Assembly: GCA_012523535.1 (NCBI GenBank)
Contig: JAAYII010000291.1
Span: 1 to 20,458 of the forward strand
Reading direction: 5' to 3'
From: Peptococcaceae bacterium
Lineage (GTDB): Bacteria; Bacillota; Desulfitobacteriia; Desulfitobacteriales; Syntrophobotulaceae
DNA length: 20,458 nt
Part shown: positions 1 to 7,778 of the stretch, piece by piece
Layout of the letters: every line of letters starts with the position of its first letter
Numbering within the stretch: the first letter of the stretch is position 1
Notes under the pieces: generated by a model
Seen by the model: only the letters and a program-made list of their open reading frames with translations
Told to the model about the DNA's origin: nothing
Databases searched by the model: none
Made by a program: the position numbers and the translations under genes

Positions 1-55
1 CTTTTTAAATATATTTATAATACTTTGTTATTTTTTTTACTTTTAAACCAATAAA

Positions 56-94
56 AAAAGAAGATGTTTTCAAGGATATATGACATCTTCTTTT
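56..94 (-). terminator. Rho-independent terminator after nfnAB
   Basis: A 12-bp inverted repeat (arms at 56-67 and 83-94, core GAAGATGT/ACATCTTC) is followed on the minus strand by a run of T. It lies about 85 bases past the nfnB stop, so it should end the nfnAB transcript. A U-run also follows on the plus strand, so it may work in both directions. The rest of 1-177 is very AT-rich and shows no gene. Confidence 0.8.
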
Positions 95-177
95 AGTGTT
101 CCAATTATTATTTTTTTTATTAAAAAGTTCTTTTCAAAAGTTTCATATTAATAAGAAATCTTATTTTGTAACCAAGT

Positions 178-1566
178 TTATTTTGTAGCCAAATATTCAT
201 TAATAGAAGCTGCCGCTTTTTTCCCGGCCCCCATGGCCAGAATAACGGTAGCCGCACCTGTCACTACATCCCCGCCGGCATAAACACCAGGAATAGAAGT
301 GGCCATGGTCTTTTCGTCAACAATTATCGTTCCACGCGGATTAAGCTCCAGCCCTTTTGTAGTCATAGTAACTAAAGGATTTGGTCTCTGACCAATGGCT
401 ACCACAACCGTTTGCGCCGGTATTTCAAATTCCGATCCCTTAATCGGTACCGGCATGCGACGTCCGGATTGATCCGGCTCACCCAGTTCATAACGCAAAC
501 ATATCATACCCTTAACGTTGCCGTTTTCATCTCCCAAAATTTCCTTAGGAAAAGTCAATAAATGAAATTCAACGCCTTCTTCTTCCGCATTTTCAACTTC
601 TTCCAATCTGGCCGGAAGTTCAGTCCGAGAACGGCGATATATAATATGAACATTTTTAGCTCCAAGTCTTAAGGCAGTGCGTGCCGCATCCATCGCCACA
701 TTTCCTCCCCCTAGAACGGCAACTTGTTCGCCCACTTTGATGGGAGTAATAAAGTTGGGAAAATCATAAGCTTTCATGAGGTTGGAACGGGTTAAAAATT
801 CGTTGGCCGAGTAAACACCGCATAAGTTTTCTCCGGGAATATTGAGAAAATATGGTAAGCCTGCACCTGTACCGATAAACACTGCATCATAACCTATATT
901 TAGTAATTCCTGCACGGAGGTAATCTTACCTACCACCTGGTTGACTTTGATCTCCACTCCCATATCTCTTAAACCGTTGATTTCTTTCTGTACAATTGCT
1001 TTAGGTAGGCGAAACTCCGGTATACCATACATCAGCACTCCCCCGGCAACATGTAAAGCTTCAAAAATGGTAACCGCATGGCCATTACGGGCAAGTTCAG
1101 CCGCACAGGTAAGCCCTGCCGGCCCGGACCCAATAACAGCAACTTTTTTGCCGGTTGAAGCCTTGGGTTCAACTTTACACTCGCCATGGGCCATTTCATA
1201 ATCGGCAGCAAAACGTTCTAAACGGCCAATAGCAACCGGCTCTCCTTTAATGCCAAGAATACATTGAGCCTCACATTGACTCTCCTGGGGACAAACCCTT
1301 CCGCAAATGGCAGGAAGCAAATTCTTGTTTTTAATAATTTTTGCCGCCTCAAGAAAATCGCCTTTGGCTATTTTCTCCACAAACTGGGGAATATCAACAC
1401 CTACGGGACAACCTTTGACACATTTTGGGTTCTTGCACTGGAGACAACGGCTTGCCTCCAGCATGGCCGTTTCCGGTGGATAACCAAGAGCTACTTCTTT
1501 AAAGTTTTTACTTCTTACCAGTGCATCCTGACGGGGCATTTCCTGACGGGGCAATTTTGAAGCCAT
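178..1566 (-). CDS. nfnB: NADPH-binding subunit of NAD(P)H-ferredoxin transhydrogenase (NfnB / GltA-like)
   Basis: This 462-residue protein belongs to the glutamate synthase small-chain-like flavoproteins. Paired with an NfnA-type subunit it forms the cytoplasmic electron-bifurcating NADH-dependent ferredoxin:NADP+ oxidoreductase. Visible features are N-terminal [4Fe-4S] cysteines at 41, 44, 49 and 53 and at 88, 92, 98 and 102, an FAD-binding GSGPAG at 146-151, an NADPH-binding GGGNVA at 286-291, and a C-terminal VYAGGD flavin motif. The ATG follows AAGGAGGGG and starts 1 base after the nfnA stop, so the two are translationally coupled. No large glutamate synthase subunit is nearby, which argues for Nfn rather than true glutamate synthase. 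Sulfide dehydrogenase (SudA-like) is the main alternative label. Confidence 0.88.
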   Translation of the reverse strand: MASKLPRQEMPRQDALVRSKNFKEVALGYPPETAMLEASRCLQCKNPKCVKGCPVGVDIPQFVEKIAKGDFLEAAKIIKNKNLLPAICGRVCPQESQCEAQCILGIKGEPVAIGRLERFAADYEMAHGECKVEPKASTGKKVAVIGSGPAGLTCAAELARNGHAVTIFEALHVAGGVLMYGIPEFRLPKAIVQKEINGLRDMGVEIKVNQVVGKITSVQELLNIGYDAVFIGTGAGLPYFLNIPGENLCGVYSANEFLTRSNLMKAYDFPNFITPIKVGEQVAVLGGGNVAMDAARTALRLGAKNVHIIYRRSRTELPARLEEVENAEEEGVEFHLLTFPKEILGDENGNVKGMICLRYELGEPDQSGRRMPVPIKGSEFEIPAQTVVVAIGQRPNPLVTMTTKGLELNPRGTIIVDEKTMATSIPGVYAGGDVVTGAATVILAMGAGKKAAASINEYLATK

Positions 1567-1567
1567 A

Positions 1568-2410
1568 TTAGATCCCCTCCTTTTGGCACTGGCATTTATA
1601 TTTCTCCATAACCATTGCCTCTTCTTTGCGGTAATAGGCCGAACGTTTCATCGCCAGGTCAAAATCGACCAAATGCCCGTCAAACTCCGGTCCGTGAACA
1701 CAGGCAAACTTGGTCTCCTCTCCAACCTGGACACGGCAGGCCCCACACATACCTGTACCGTCTACCATGATCGGATTCATGCTGACAAAAGTCTTTATCC
1801 CTAAAGGTCTGGTAAAATCGGCAACAGATTTCATCATAATCATCGGACCAATAGCCCATATAGCATCAATATTCAAACCCCTGTCCAAAACAGCTTGAAC
1901 ACCGTGGGTGGCAAAACCCTTTAAACCGTAAGATCCATCATCGGTGGTAATTACAATTTCATCACTCACCGCTCTCATTTCTTTTTCCAATATAATTAAA
2001 TCTTTGTTTTTGGCTGCCAAAATGGAAATCACATAGTTGCCTGCTTCTTTTAAAGCCCGAGCAATGGGATGAATCGGTGCCACACCGACTCCTCCGCCTA
2101 CACTAAGCACCGTACCATAGTTCTTGATCTCGGTAGGCTGACCTAACGGTCCCACAAAATCAAGCAAACTATCACCTTCCTCCAACTTGGTAAGAAGCGT
2201 GGAGGAATAGCCGACAGCCTGGAGGACTATAGTCACAGTTCCTTTCTGCCGGTCATAATCCATAATAGTCAAGGGTATTCTTTCCGAATTATCAAATTGC
2301 CGAACAATTACAAATTGACCGGCTTGCGCTTTTTTTGCTACGTCCGGGGCTTCAATTTCAAGTAAGACTATTGCTTTTGCCAATACCCGTTTTTTAACAA
2401 CTGTGTACAT
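1568..2410 (-). CDS. nfnA: FAD/[2Fe-2S] subunit of NAD(P)H-ferredoxin transhydrogenase (NfnA / SudB-like)
   Basis: This 280-residue protein is of the dihydroorotate dehydrogenase electron-transfer (PyrK-like) type. In Nfn this subunit carries the bifurcating... NAD(H)-side FAD and a [2Fe-2S] cluster. The flavin-binding domain is N-terminal, SVGGGVGVAP at about 103-112 is the nucleotide-binding part, and the cluster motif has Asp217, Cys222, Cys225 and Cys237. The Asp plus three Cys set matches what is known for NfnA. The frame stays open upstream to 2458, but ATG at 2410 is preferred because AAGGAGG stands 6 bases before it and the protein then begins like family members. It is the first gene of the nfnAB pair, behind its own promoter at 2535-2563. 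The alternative reading is the SudB subunit of sulfide dehydrogenase. Confidence 0.87.
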   Translation of the reverse strand: MYTVVKKRVLAKAIVLLEIEAPDVAKKAQAGQFVIVRQFDNSERIPLTIMDYDRQKGTVTIVLQAVGYSSTLLTKLEEGDSLLDFVGPLGQPTEIKNYGTVLSVGGGVGVAPIHPIARALKEAGNYVISILAAKNKDLIILEKEMRAVSDEIVITTDDGSYGLKGFATHGVQAVLDRGLNIDAIWAIGPMIMMKSVADFTRPLGIKTFVSMNPIMVDGTGMCGACRVQVGEETKFACVHGPEFDGHLVDFDLAMKRSAYYRKEEAMVMEKYKCQCQKEGI

Positions 2411-2444
2411 TTCTTTCCTCCTTACCGGGGAAAACACCCGAATA

Positions 2445-2462
2445 TTGTTAAAAATCAAACAA
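2445..2462. promoter_or_regulatory. Rex-like redox operator in the nfnAB leader
   Basis: TTGTTAAAAATCAAACAA matches the known clostridial Rex operator form (TTGTTAA, four free bases, TTAACAA) at 12 of 14 fixed positions, with the left half perfect. It lies between the mapped-by-eye promoter and the nfnA start, where a bound Rex could block transcription. NADH-sensing control of a transhydrogenase makes sense, but the DNA is AT-rich and a chance match is possible. Confidence 0.35.
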
Positions 2463-2534
2463 AATATTCTTTTAGCCTTATCAAGTTATTTTCGCTTAGC
2501 ATAATTATATAACATTTAATAATTACGGTTTATA

Positions 2535-2563
2535 ATTATATAATAATTCATTCCTTTTGTTAA
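2535..2563 (-). promoter_or_regulatory. Sigma-A-type promoter of nfnAB
   Basis: On the minus strand TTAACA (2563-2558) and a perfect TATAAT (2540-2535) are separated by 17 bases. This is one mismatch from the full vegetative consensus. The start site would be near 2528, giving a leader of about 120 bases before nfnA. The 2459-2620 gap is otherwise AT-rich with no gene. Confidence 0.65.
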
Positions 2564-2620
2564 TAAAATAATAAAATCAAATAAAATAAAAAATGGTTTT
2601 TCTCCCAAACAATGGATACT

Positions 2621-3580
2621 TTAATATCTTGATAAGTTTGCTGTTTGAACTTCTTGGGCAATTAACGCTACACCTATAGCATTGTCTGAACTCCATTCCG
2701 GTTTGGCCCAGTACAACCTGCCTTTATTCCCGATCTTTTTTGCCAGCTCCGTCCGAATATATTTATTGGAAGCCACTCCACCCACCATTAGAATCTCGTT
2801 TAAGCATGTTTCTTCAATAGCCTTAGTCAATACTTTAAATAGCGTTCTGACGATGCACCCTTCAACTGCCCTGGCCACATCCGCCGGGCGTTTTTTTTCT
2901 TTCAGCAAGCGCTGGGCTGCCGCTTCTACTCCGGAAAAACTCATCGAGTATCCTTTGACAGATGACGGTAACAAAGAAGCAGCCCCTGGAGTCGCCTTCA
3001 AAGCCAGTTTTTCCAATTCTTTACCTGCCGGAAAAGGCAGCCCTAAGCTAACTCCGACCCGGTCAACAAACTGGCCGGCGTGCAGATCAGTGCTTTCTCC
3101 CAATATTTTGATTTTGAATCTGCCGGGGCCTGTTTTATTGACAACCAATAACTCAGTGGTTCCACCGGAAAGATGAACGGCTAAAAATTCCGTCCCTATC
3201 GATTCTTCCAAAGAGTTCAGCCCGGCAACAATATGCCCTTCCTGATGAGAAGTGGTTGTTAAATTAACCCTTAAAGCTGCTGCCAAGGATAAAGCTATTG
3301 ACGTTCCTGCTGTAAAAACGGGCATATAAGACCCTTCCACCGGCCGCGGCGCAGTACTGACAGCAATGCCTTTGATCTGGTTCCAAATATTTGCGGGGAT
3401 TAATTGCAAAAGCTCAGGTAACACCTGTAAGTGTTTGAACAGTGCCTCCGATTGAGCCAAACCTTTTTCGCCGAGTGGGACCTGTAAAACCCTTCGCTCT
3501 TCAAACACAGGGCCTTTATTCTCGTTAACCACTGCTATAGAGGTGGTATACATGCTTGTATCTATTCCCAAATATAGCAT
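2621..3580 (-). CDS. TsaD/Kae1-family paralog (peptidase M22-like, O-sialoglycoprotein endopeptidase-like)
   Basis: This 319-residue ASKHA-fold protein resembles TsaD, the enzyme that adds threonylcarbamoyl to tRNA A37. The N-terminal strand reads LYLGIDTSMYTTSIAVV. The metal-site pair H112 and H116 is kept in SHQEGH, a glycine-rich LSGGTTELL loop is present, and the late Asp299 in SSDNAIG is kept. The N-terminal ATSCDET-like signature of true TsaD is altered to DTSMYTT, which suggests a paralog with a separate role. Canonical tsaD is probably elsewhere in the genome. It starts 8 bases after the nusB stop and ends the asp23-amaP-DUF2273-nusB operon. The exact substrate is unknown. Confidence 0.75.
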   Translation of the reverse strand: MLYLGIDTSMYTTSIAVVNENKGPVFEERRVLQVPLGEKGLAQSEALFKHLQVLPELLQLIPANIWNQIKGIAVSTAPRPVEGSYMPVFTAGTSIALSLAAALRVNLTTTSHQEGHIVAGLNSLEESIGTEFLAVHLSGGTTELLVVNKTGPGRFKIKILGESTDLHAGQFVDRVGVSLGLPFPAGKELEKLALKATPGAASLLPSSVKGYSMSFSGVEAAAQRLLKEKKRPADVARAVEGCIVRTLFKVLTKAIEETCLNEILMVGGVASNKYIRTELAKKIGNKGRLYWAKPEWSSDNAIGVALIAQEVQTANLSRY

Positions 3581-3588
3581 ATCACTGT

Positions 3589-4002
3589 TTACGACCTTTC
3601 TGCAGGATCCAGAAATTTATCCAGTATACCGTTAATAAATCTGGATGAGTCGTCGCCGCCAAATTTTTTGGCTATTTCAATAGCTTCATTGATTATTACC
3701 CTCTGAGGAGTTTGTTTATCATACAACATTTCATAGATGGCAAGCCTCATCAAGTTCCGGTCGACGGCACTCATTCTTTCCAAAGCCCAATCATGAGCAG
3801 TAGAAGAAAGCTTTGCATCAATTTCCTTTTTATGCCGCAAAGTACCCTCCACTAGCGTCCGCACAAACTCGCTGCTTTTGGAAGATAGGGCAAATTCAGT
3901 GGCCCAATGTTCAATTATTTGAGAAAATTTTTCCGCCTCTCCGGTCATCTCTATCTGGTATAACACTTGTAGGGCCGTTTCTCGCGCTATTCTTCTGCTC
4001 AT
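3589..4002 (-). CDS. nusB: Transcription antitermination factor NusB
   Basis: This 137-residue all-helical RNA-binding protein has the usual NusB length. Recognisable parts are the N-terminal RRIARETALQVLYQIE, the central MSAVDRNLMRLAIYEMLY and the C-terminal NEAIEIAKKFGGDDSSRFINGILDK cut here to its landmarks: NEAIEIAKKFG and FINGILD. With NusE it binds boxA and supports processive rRNA transcription. GGAGG stands 5 bases before the ATG. Its position after asp23 and amaP is the same as in many Firmicutes. Confidence 0.95.
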   Translation of the reverse strand: MSRRIARETALQVLYQIEMTGEAEKFSQIIEHWATEFALSSKSSEFVRTLVEGTLRHKKEIDAKLSSTAHDWALERMSAVDRNLMRLAIYEMLYDKQTPQRVIINEAIEIAKKFGGDDSSRFINGILDKFLDPAERS

Positions 4003-4071
4003 AGTTGCCTCCGCAATAAAGTTTTTCTTTGTGGAAATCCTAGTAGAAATGGAAGAATAATTAATACCTTA

Positions 4072-4344
4072 TTATTTTTTATCTTTGTTTCTGATTCTAT
4101 GTAGGAGACGATTCAGGCAGGAAGGAAGCATACCTTGATCCCAACACCGGCCTAGATAAAAGCCGCAAGAGGTCAAAACAATTATAAAAATGGTCTGCCA
4201 AAAGCCCAACAGGATAATAGTTAAGGCAATAACAAAACCCAACAAAGACCCACAAAATTTGCCCGGATGGTTTTGCAGGCACCATTCCCCGAGGGAATAC
4301 ATTTTCCCCCTTATCGTATTTTTGCAACCGTTTATTTTTTCCAT
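4072..4344 (-). CDS. DUF2273 small membrane protein
   Basis: This 90-residue protein has two hydrophobic segments at about residues 32-48 and 50-66 and a basic C-terminal tail (HRIRNKDKK). It matches the small DUF2273 proteins that accompany Asp23 and AmaP in Firmicutes, thought to help place the Asp23 envelope-stress complex at the membrane. The start at 4344 overlaps the amaP stop by 13 bases, which suggests translational coupling. An internal ATG 14 codons in has AGGGGG too close to be ideal. The function is not known beyond this association. Confidence 0.75.
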   Translation of the reverse strand: MEKINGCKNTIRGKMYSLGEWCLQNHPGKFCGSLLGFVIALTIILLGFWQTIFIIVLTSCGFYLGRCWDQGMLPSCLNRLLHRIRNKDKK

Positions 4345-4832
4345 ATTCTGGGGCTAACCAGCACCCTCACCTCTTTGACCTTAATTCCTGTAAGGTTTTC
4401 TATCTCCCGGCTTATATTCTCCTGAATCAACAAAGGAGTGGATTTAATTTCGAATCGATGGTCCGGTCGACAATAGATGTTGATAATTAGTCCCTCGGGT
4501 TCCTGTTTAATTTTAATTTTAGTTTTCTGTAAGCCTGTAATTCCGGCAATGCTTTTTAAAGCAATATCTCTTATGGCAGCTTGAGTAATCCTGATTTCTC
4601 CGTTTCCTACCTTGGGCAAGCAAATATTGGTGGATCCGACATAACCGCCCTGTAACAGATAAATACCGGCAAATAAGCATATCAAGGCCAAAGTCACATT
4701 TGGCAGGGCATTGGCCCGAAGCCAAGTCAAAAGATTAATAATAAGCTTGTATGGCGCACTCCACCCGGTGGCCAGAAGTAGAAGCCACACTGAGATGATA
4801 AGCAGGATTAATCCCAAGAACCTATGCCGCAT
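4332..4832 (-). CDS. amaP: Alkaline shock membrane anchor protein AmaP
   Basis: This 166-residue protein has two N-terminal membrane segments (about residues 7-25 and 44-62) followed by a cytoplasmic domain. That domain has the alternating strand pattern of the Asp23-like fold and ends with the GIKVKEVRVLVS strand. In Staphylococcus AmaP anchors Asp23 to the membrane. GAGGT lies 7 bases before the ATG, and the gene begins 47 bases after the asp23 stop. Membership of the asp23-amaP-DUF2273 trio supports the call more than any single motif. Confidence 0.82.
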   Translation of the reverse strand: MRHRFLGLILLIISVWLLLLATGWSAPYKLIINLLTWLRANALPNVTLALICLFAGIYLLQGGYVGSTNICLPKVGNGEIRITQAAIRDIALKSIAGITGLQKTKIKIKQEPEGLIINIYCRPDHRFEIKSTPLLIQENISREIENLTGIKVKEVRVLVSPRIWKK

Positions 4833-4879
4833 CTGTATACCTCAAATTGCTATCCCCTTTACTCAAGGAGATTCCCCCT

Positions 4880-5293
4880 CTAATTTTCTTTGTAAACATC
4901 TTTAAGAACGTTTTTGTTGTCAGTAGGAGTTTTAAAAGCGACTCCTTGAATATGAACATTTATTTCCAATACAGTTAAACCTGTCATTCCTTCAATAGCC
5001 TCTTTGACTGCTTCCTGTACCTTTTGGGCTACATTGGGAATGGAGACCCCATATTCCACACCAAGATATAGGTCTACCGTGGCTTCATTCTCTCCAACCT
5101 CAACCTTTATGCCTTTTGATGTTGAAGAACCCTTTCCCCTGCCGAACATATTGGCTATATCACCGACTATACTGCTGCTTAATTCAGCAACCCCTTCCAC
5201 CTCCGAAGCTGCCATCCCGGCAATTACTTCAATTACTTCGTCGGCAATTCTTACTGAACCAAAAGAGTTCTCAATACTTCTATTCTTATCCAT
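4880..5293 (-). CDS. Asp23/Gls24 family envelope stress protein
   Basis: This 137-residue soluble protein has the Asp23 pattern: GSVRIADEVIEVIAGMAA at the N-terminus, the EVEGVAEL segment, the core strand ATVDLYLGVEYG, a helix of the VAQKVQEAVKEAIEGMTGL type and the closing VLEINVHIQGV. It corresponds to B. subtilis YqhY, which sits next to nusB and has been linked to envelope and lipid homeostasis. It is the first gene of the operon that runs to the TsaD-like gene and has its own sigma-A-type promoter at 5336-5365. In B. subtilis accB and accC lie directly upstream; here spoIIIAG does. Confidence 0.9.
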   Translation of the reverse strand: MDKNRSIENSFGSVRIADEVIEVIAGMAASEVEGVAELSSSIVGDIANMFGRGKGSSTSKGIKVEVGENEATVDLYLGVEYGVSIPNVAQKVQEAVKEAIEGMTGLTVLEINVHIQGVAFKTPTDNKNVLKDVYKEN

Positions 5294-5335
5294 AATTCCT
5301 ACACCTCATTTTCCCATCAATAGCCTATTATTTGT

Positions 5336-5365
5336 ATTATAACAGAATCATGACCTTGGCAACAA
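5336..5365 (-). promoter_or_regulatory. Sigma-A-type promoter of the asp23-nusB operon
   Basis: On the minus strand TTGTTG (5365-5360) and a perfect TATAAT (5341-5336) are 18 bases apart. They lie in the only gap of note between spoIIIAG and asp23. This would separate vegetative asp23-nusB expression from the sporulation operon upstream. Confidence 0.55.
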
Positions 5366-5375
5366 CTGAGTAATT

Positions 5376-5936
5376 CTATTCGCTGGATATGGGTACCACA
5401 CTTACTTTTGCTGCGTCTATATTGAGAAGCGTTTTCACCGCTAAAGTAATTTGTTCTCTTATTTTAGGATCACTGGCACCCTGGGCAATAATCAAGACCC
5501 CGGCGATTTCCGGCCTTTGCTCCGATATTATAACCGGAGTAGAATTGCCGGCCATTACAAGCTGGCTGGTTTCCGTAACCTCCTCCACTTCACTTATGCC
5601 CCCGTCTTTGTCGGTCTGTTTTGATGTTTTGGTGGTTACACTCTTATCGAAAGCATATTCTCTTTTTATCCCCGAAGAAAAAGTTACAAGGGCTTTTGCT
5701 TGACCAACTCCTTGAATACTTGCCAAGCACTGACTGATTTTTTCTTCCGTACTTTTTTCCAATGCGGCAATTTCCGAATTTTCAGTGGCCGAGGAAGCAA
5801 CAGAAATGCTTTGTTGACCTAAAGACGGAACTGCTTGCTCTTTTTGTTCAGAATAAATAAATACTACCCCTAAAGCAACTATAATAGCAATGGCATAAAT
5901 AATTCTTTCATTAAATCCTTGTTGGAATAAACCCAT
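5376..5936 (-). CDS. spoIIIAG: Stage III sporulation protein AG
   Basis: This 186-residue protein has a short N-terminal cytoplasmic part, one membrane segment at about residues 12-28 (IIYAIAIIVALGVVFIY) and an extracytoplasmic ring-building domain. The family-typical RPEIAGVLIIAQGASD block and the helix after it are present near the C-terminus. SpoIIIAG forms the large mother-cell ring of the SpoIIIA-SpoIIQ channel. AGGGGAGG stands just before the ATG. The next gene is asp23, with no spoIIIAH between them, which is unusual. Confidence 0.93.
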   Translation of the reverse strand: MGLFQQGFNERIIYAIAIIVALGVVFIYSEQKEQAVPSLGQQSISVASSATENSEIAALEKSTEEKISQCLASIQGVGQAKALVTFSSGIKREYAFDKSVTTKTSKQTDKDGGISEVEEVTETSQLVMAGNSTPVIISEQRPEIAGVLIIAQGASDPKIREQITLAVKTLLNIDAAKVSVVPISSE

Positions 5937-5951
5937 TTTATCCTCCCCTTT

Positions 5952-6536
5952 TCATTGTTCATGGACAAAAATTATGTCTTCCGGGATCTGCATAAAAGAA
6001 GATACCTGTTTTCTTATGATTTGAGCCTTATCATTTTCGGTTGCCGGTTCATTAATCTTATTGCCGCCGACAATAATTGGATCTAAAGCGGGAACAACAC
6101 CGGTTTTACGGCTAAACAGAATGTTGACGCTCAGAATTTGTGGATAATCACTAAATCCATCAACCTGATCATCCAGTTCCACCTCCACAACCGTTTCCTT
6201 TATCCCATCCACTGTTAAAACAAGCTGTTTGATCTGGCTGATTAATATATTTCTAAACTGTTCCCGGACTGCCGACTTTCCCATATCTTCTAAAGATTCA
6301 TCACCCGTCATGACCGGCATATCTGAAGTAGCAAATTTTACCCAGGCGGGCACTTCATTTTGATAATCAAGCTCAAGCAAGTTTGTAAGCGGTGCCAAAA
6401 TAGCGGCTATAACAAATAAACCCATAATCATTTTGACAAAGCCTTTCATTTTTTCCCCAGGCAGCAAGAGTTCTAAAAAAGTAGCCAAAAGCAGGATAAA
6501 AGCTATGTTGCGAACAAGCGTTTTTAAACCTTCCAT
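5952..6536 (-). CDS. spoIIIAF: Stage III sporulation protein AF
   Basis: The protein has 194 residues from the preferred ATG. Two membrane segments lie at about residues 7-24 and 34-52, followed by a ring-building-motif domain exposed to the intermembrane space of the forespore. The frame is open three codons further to a GTG at 6545, but GGGGGTGG is spaced better for the ATG at 6536. It is placed between AE and AG as in other spore formers and is part of the channel complex that keeps forespore gene expression going after engulfment. Confidence 0.9.
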   Translation of the reverse strand: MEGLKTLVRNIAFILLLATFLELLLPGEKMKGFVKMIMGLFVIAAILAPLTNLLELDYQNEVPAWVKFATSDMPVMTGDESLEDMGKSAVREQFRNILISQIKQLVLTVDGIKETVVEVELDDQVDGFSDYPQILSVNILFSRKTGVVPALDPIIVGGNKINEPATENDKAQIIRKQVSSFMQIPEDIIFVHEQ

Positions 6537-6577
6537 TTGTACCACCCCCGCTTCCTATTCCCTTGCAAAGACGAAAA

Positions 6578-7762
6578 TCAACGCAACATTACAGCTAAAT
6601 TTCCGGTACCGATAATTATGGTCACTGCCATAAAAAACATAATTCCCACTGAAGCAACGGCCGCAAAGATATAAAGAAGGCCTTTGGACATATCCTGCAA
6701 ACTGTCGGACAAATTTTTCTCACCTAAGGCTTCAACCAGAGCGGCCGATATTTTAAAAGTAAACATCATGGCAACAATTTTGATAAGCGGAGCCAGGGTA
6801 ATAAACACAATGGCCAGCAAAGCTATCAAACCGAGGGCATTTTTTAAAACCAATCCCGAGGTAACTACCAATTCCACTGCATCCTTAAAAAATTTCCCCA
6901 CTACCGGAATAAGATCAGCCGAATATTTGGCTGTGCGCAAAGCCACTCCGTCAGCAACTCCCCCTGCAACCCCTTGAACCGCCATAATACCGATAAAGAC
7001 AGTGAGCACAATCCCTATACAAAATTTTCCGGCAAAATCCAACAGCGAAGAAAATTTGGCCAGTTTAAACTGATCTGAAATATTGTTAAACAGACGCAAA
7101 ACTATGCTTAAAAAAAATAATGGAAGAACAATGTTTTTTATGATGGAAGCCAAAAAAACCAGACTGCCTAGAACCATTGGCTTGAAGATAGCTGTACTCG
7201 TCAGATTTCCCATAGTCAAAAGTACGGCATACATCACGGGAAGGGTGGCCTGCATAAAGGAAACCATATTATCAATTGCTTTATTCCCAACATCCAAAGC
7301 GATCTGAAAAGAAGTGACCGCCAGTCCCAGCAAAACAAGATAGATCATCATTTGAGCTATTTTGGCCACACTGCCGGAAAAGGACAGCTGCAACTGATTG
7401 ATTACGGCACAGAGTACAGCCAGGATAAGAAGTTTGGCAATTAATGGTCCATTGACCACAATTTGCTTTAAAACAGCTTGTAAGATTTTGTCTCCCAGGA
7501 CCTGAGGACTAAGATTTAATTTACCCTTTCTTAAATCCTCAAAAATCTGAGCAAGAGAAAAATCGGGCAAAGCTTCCTGAACATCTTTATCCAATTGGTT
7601 GAGCATTGCTCTGACATTTGACAAATCTATTTCCTGCCCCAGATCAATTTTCTCCATGACATCCATATCTTTCTCCCGGACATCATCAGCCCTAAGCACG
7701 AAGGGAGCACATAGAAAACAGAAGAATAACAAAAAAACAAGTACCGTAATCTTCTTGGCCAC
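6578..7762 (-). CDS. spoIIIAE: Stage III sporulation protein AE
   Basis: This 394-residue polytopic membrane protein is the largest of the operon. It begins with a likely signal sequence (about residues 1-25, ending LRADD), then an acidic amphipathic stretch and about eight hydrophobic segments. The conserved block GVADGVALRTAKYSADLIPVVG cut to its core, VALRTAKYSADLIPVVG, is clear. The start is GTG, with GAGGAG 8 bases before it. The protein is thought to form the membrane platform of the SpoIIIA channel. Confidence 0.93.
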   Translation of the reverse strand: MAKKITVLVFLLFFCFLCAPFVLRADDVREKDMDVMEKIDLGQEIDLSNVRAMLNQLDKDVQEALPDFSLAQIFEDLRKGKLNLSPQVLGDKILQAVLKQIVVNGPLIAKLLILAVLCAVINQLQLSFSGSVAKIAQMMIYLVLLGLAVTSFQIALDVGNKAIDNMVSFMQATLPVMYAVLLTMGNLTSTAIFKPMVLGSLVFLASIIKNIVLPLFFLSIVLRLFNNISDQFKLAKFSSLLDFAGKFCIGIVLTVFIGIMAVQGVAGGVADGVALRTAKYSADLIPVVGKFFKDAVELVVTSGLVLKNALGLIALLAIVFITLAPLIKIVAMMFTFKISAALVEALGEKNLSDSLQDMSKGLLYIFAAVASVGIMFFMAVTIIIGTGNLAVMLR

Positions 7763-7778
7763 ATCGATCTCTCCTCAC

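Noticed and set aside
2581..2620. Possible terminator between the TsaD-like gene and nfnA
   Set aside because: A T-rich tail is present, but the stem is only about four pairs with a bulge, too weak to claim.
2682..3176. A 164-codon open frame on the + strand
   Set aside because: It lies fully inside the TsaD-like gene on the opposite strand and shows no family pattern.
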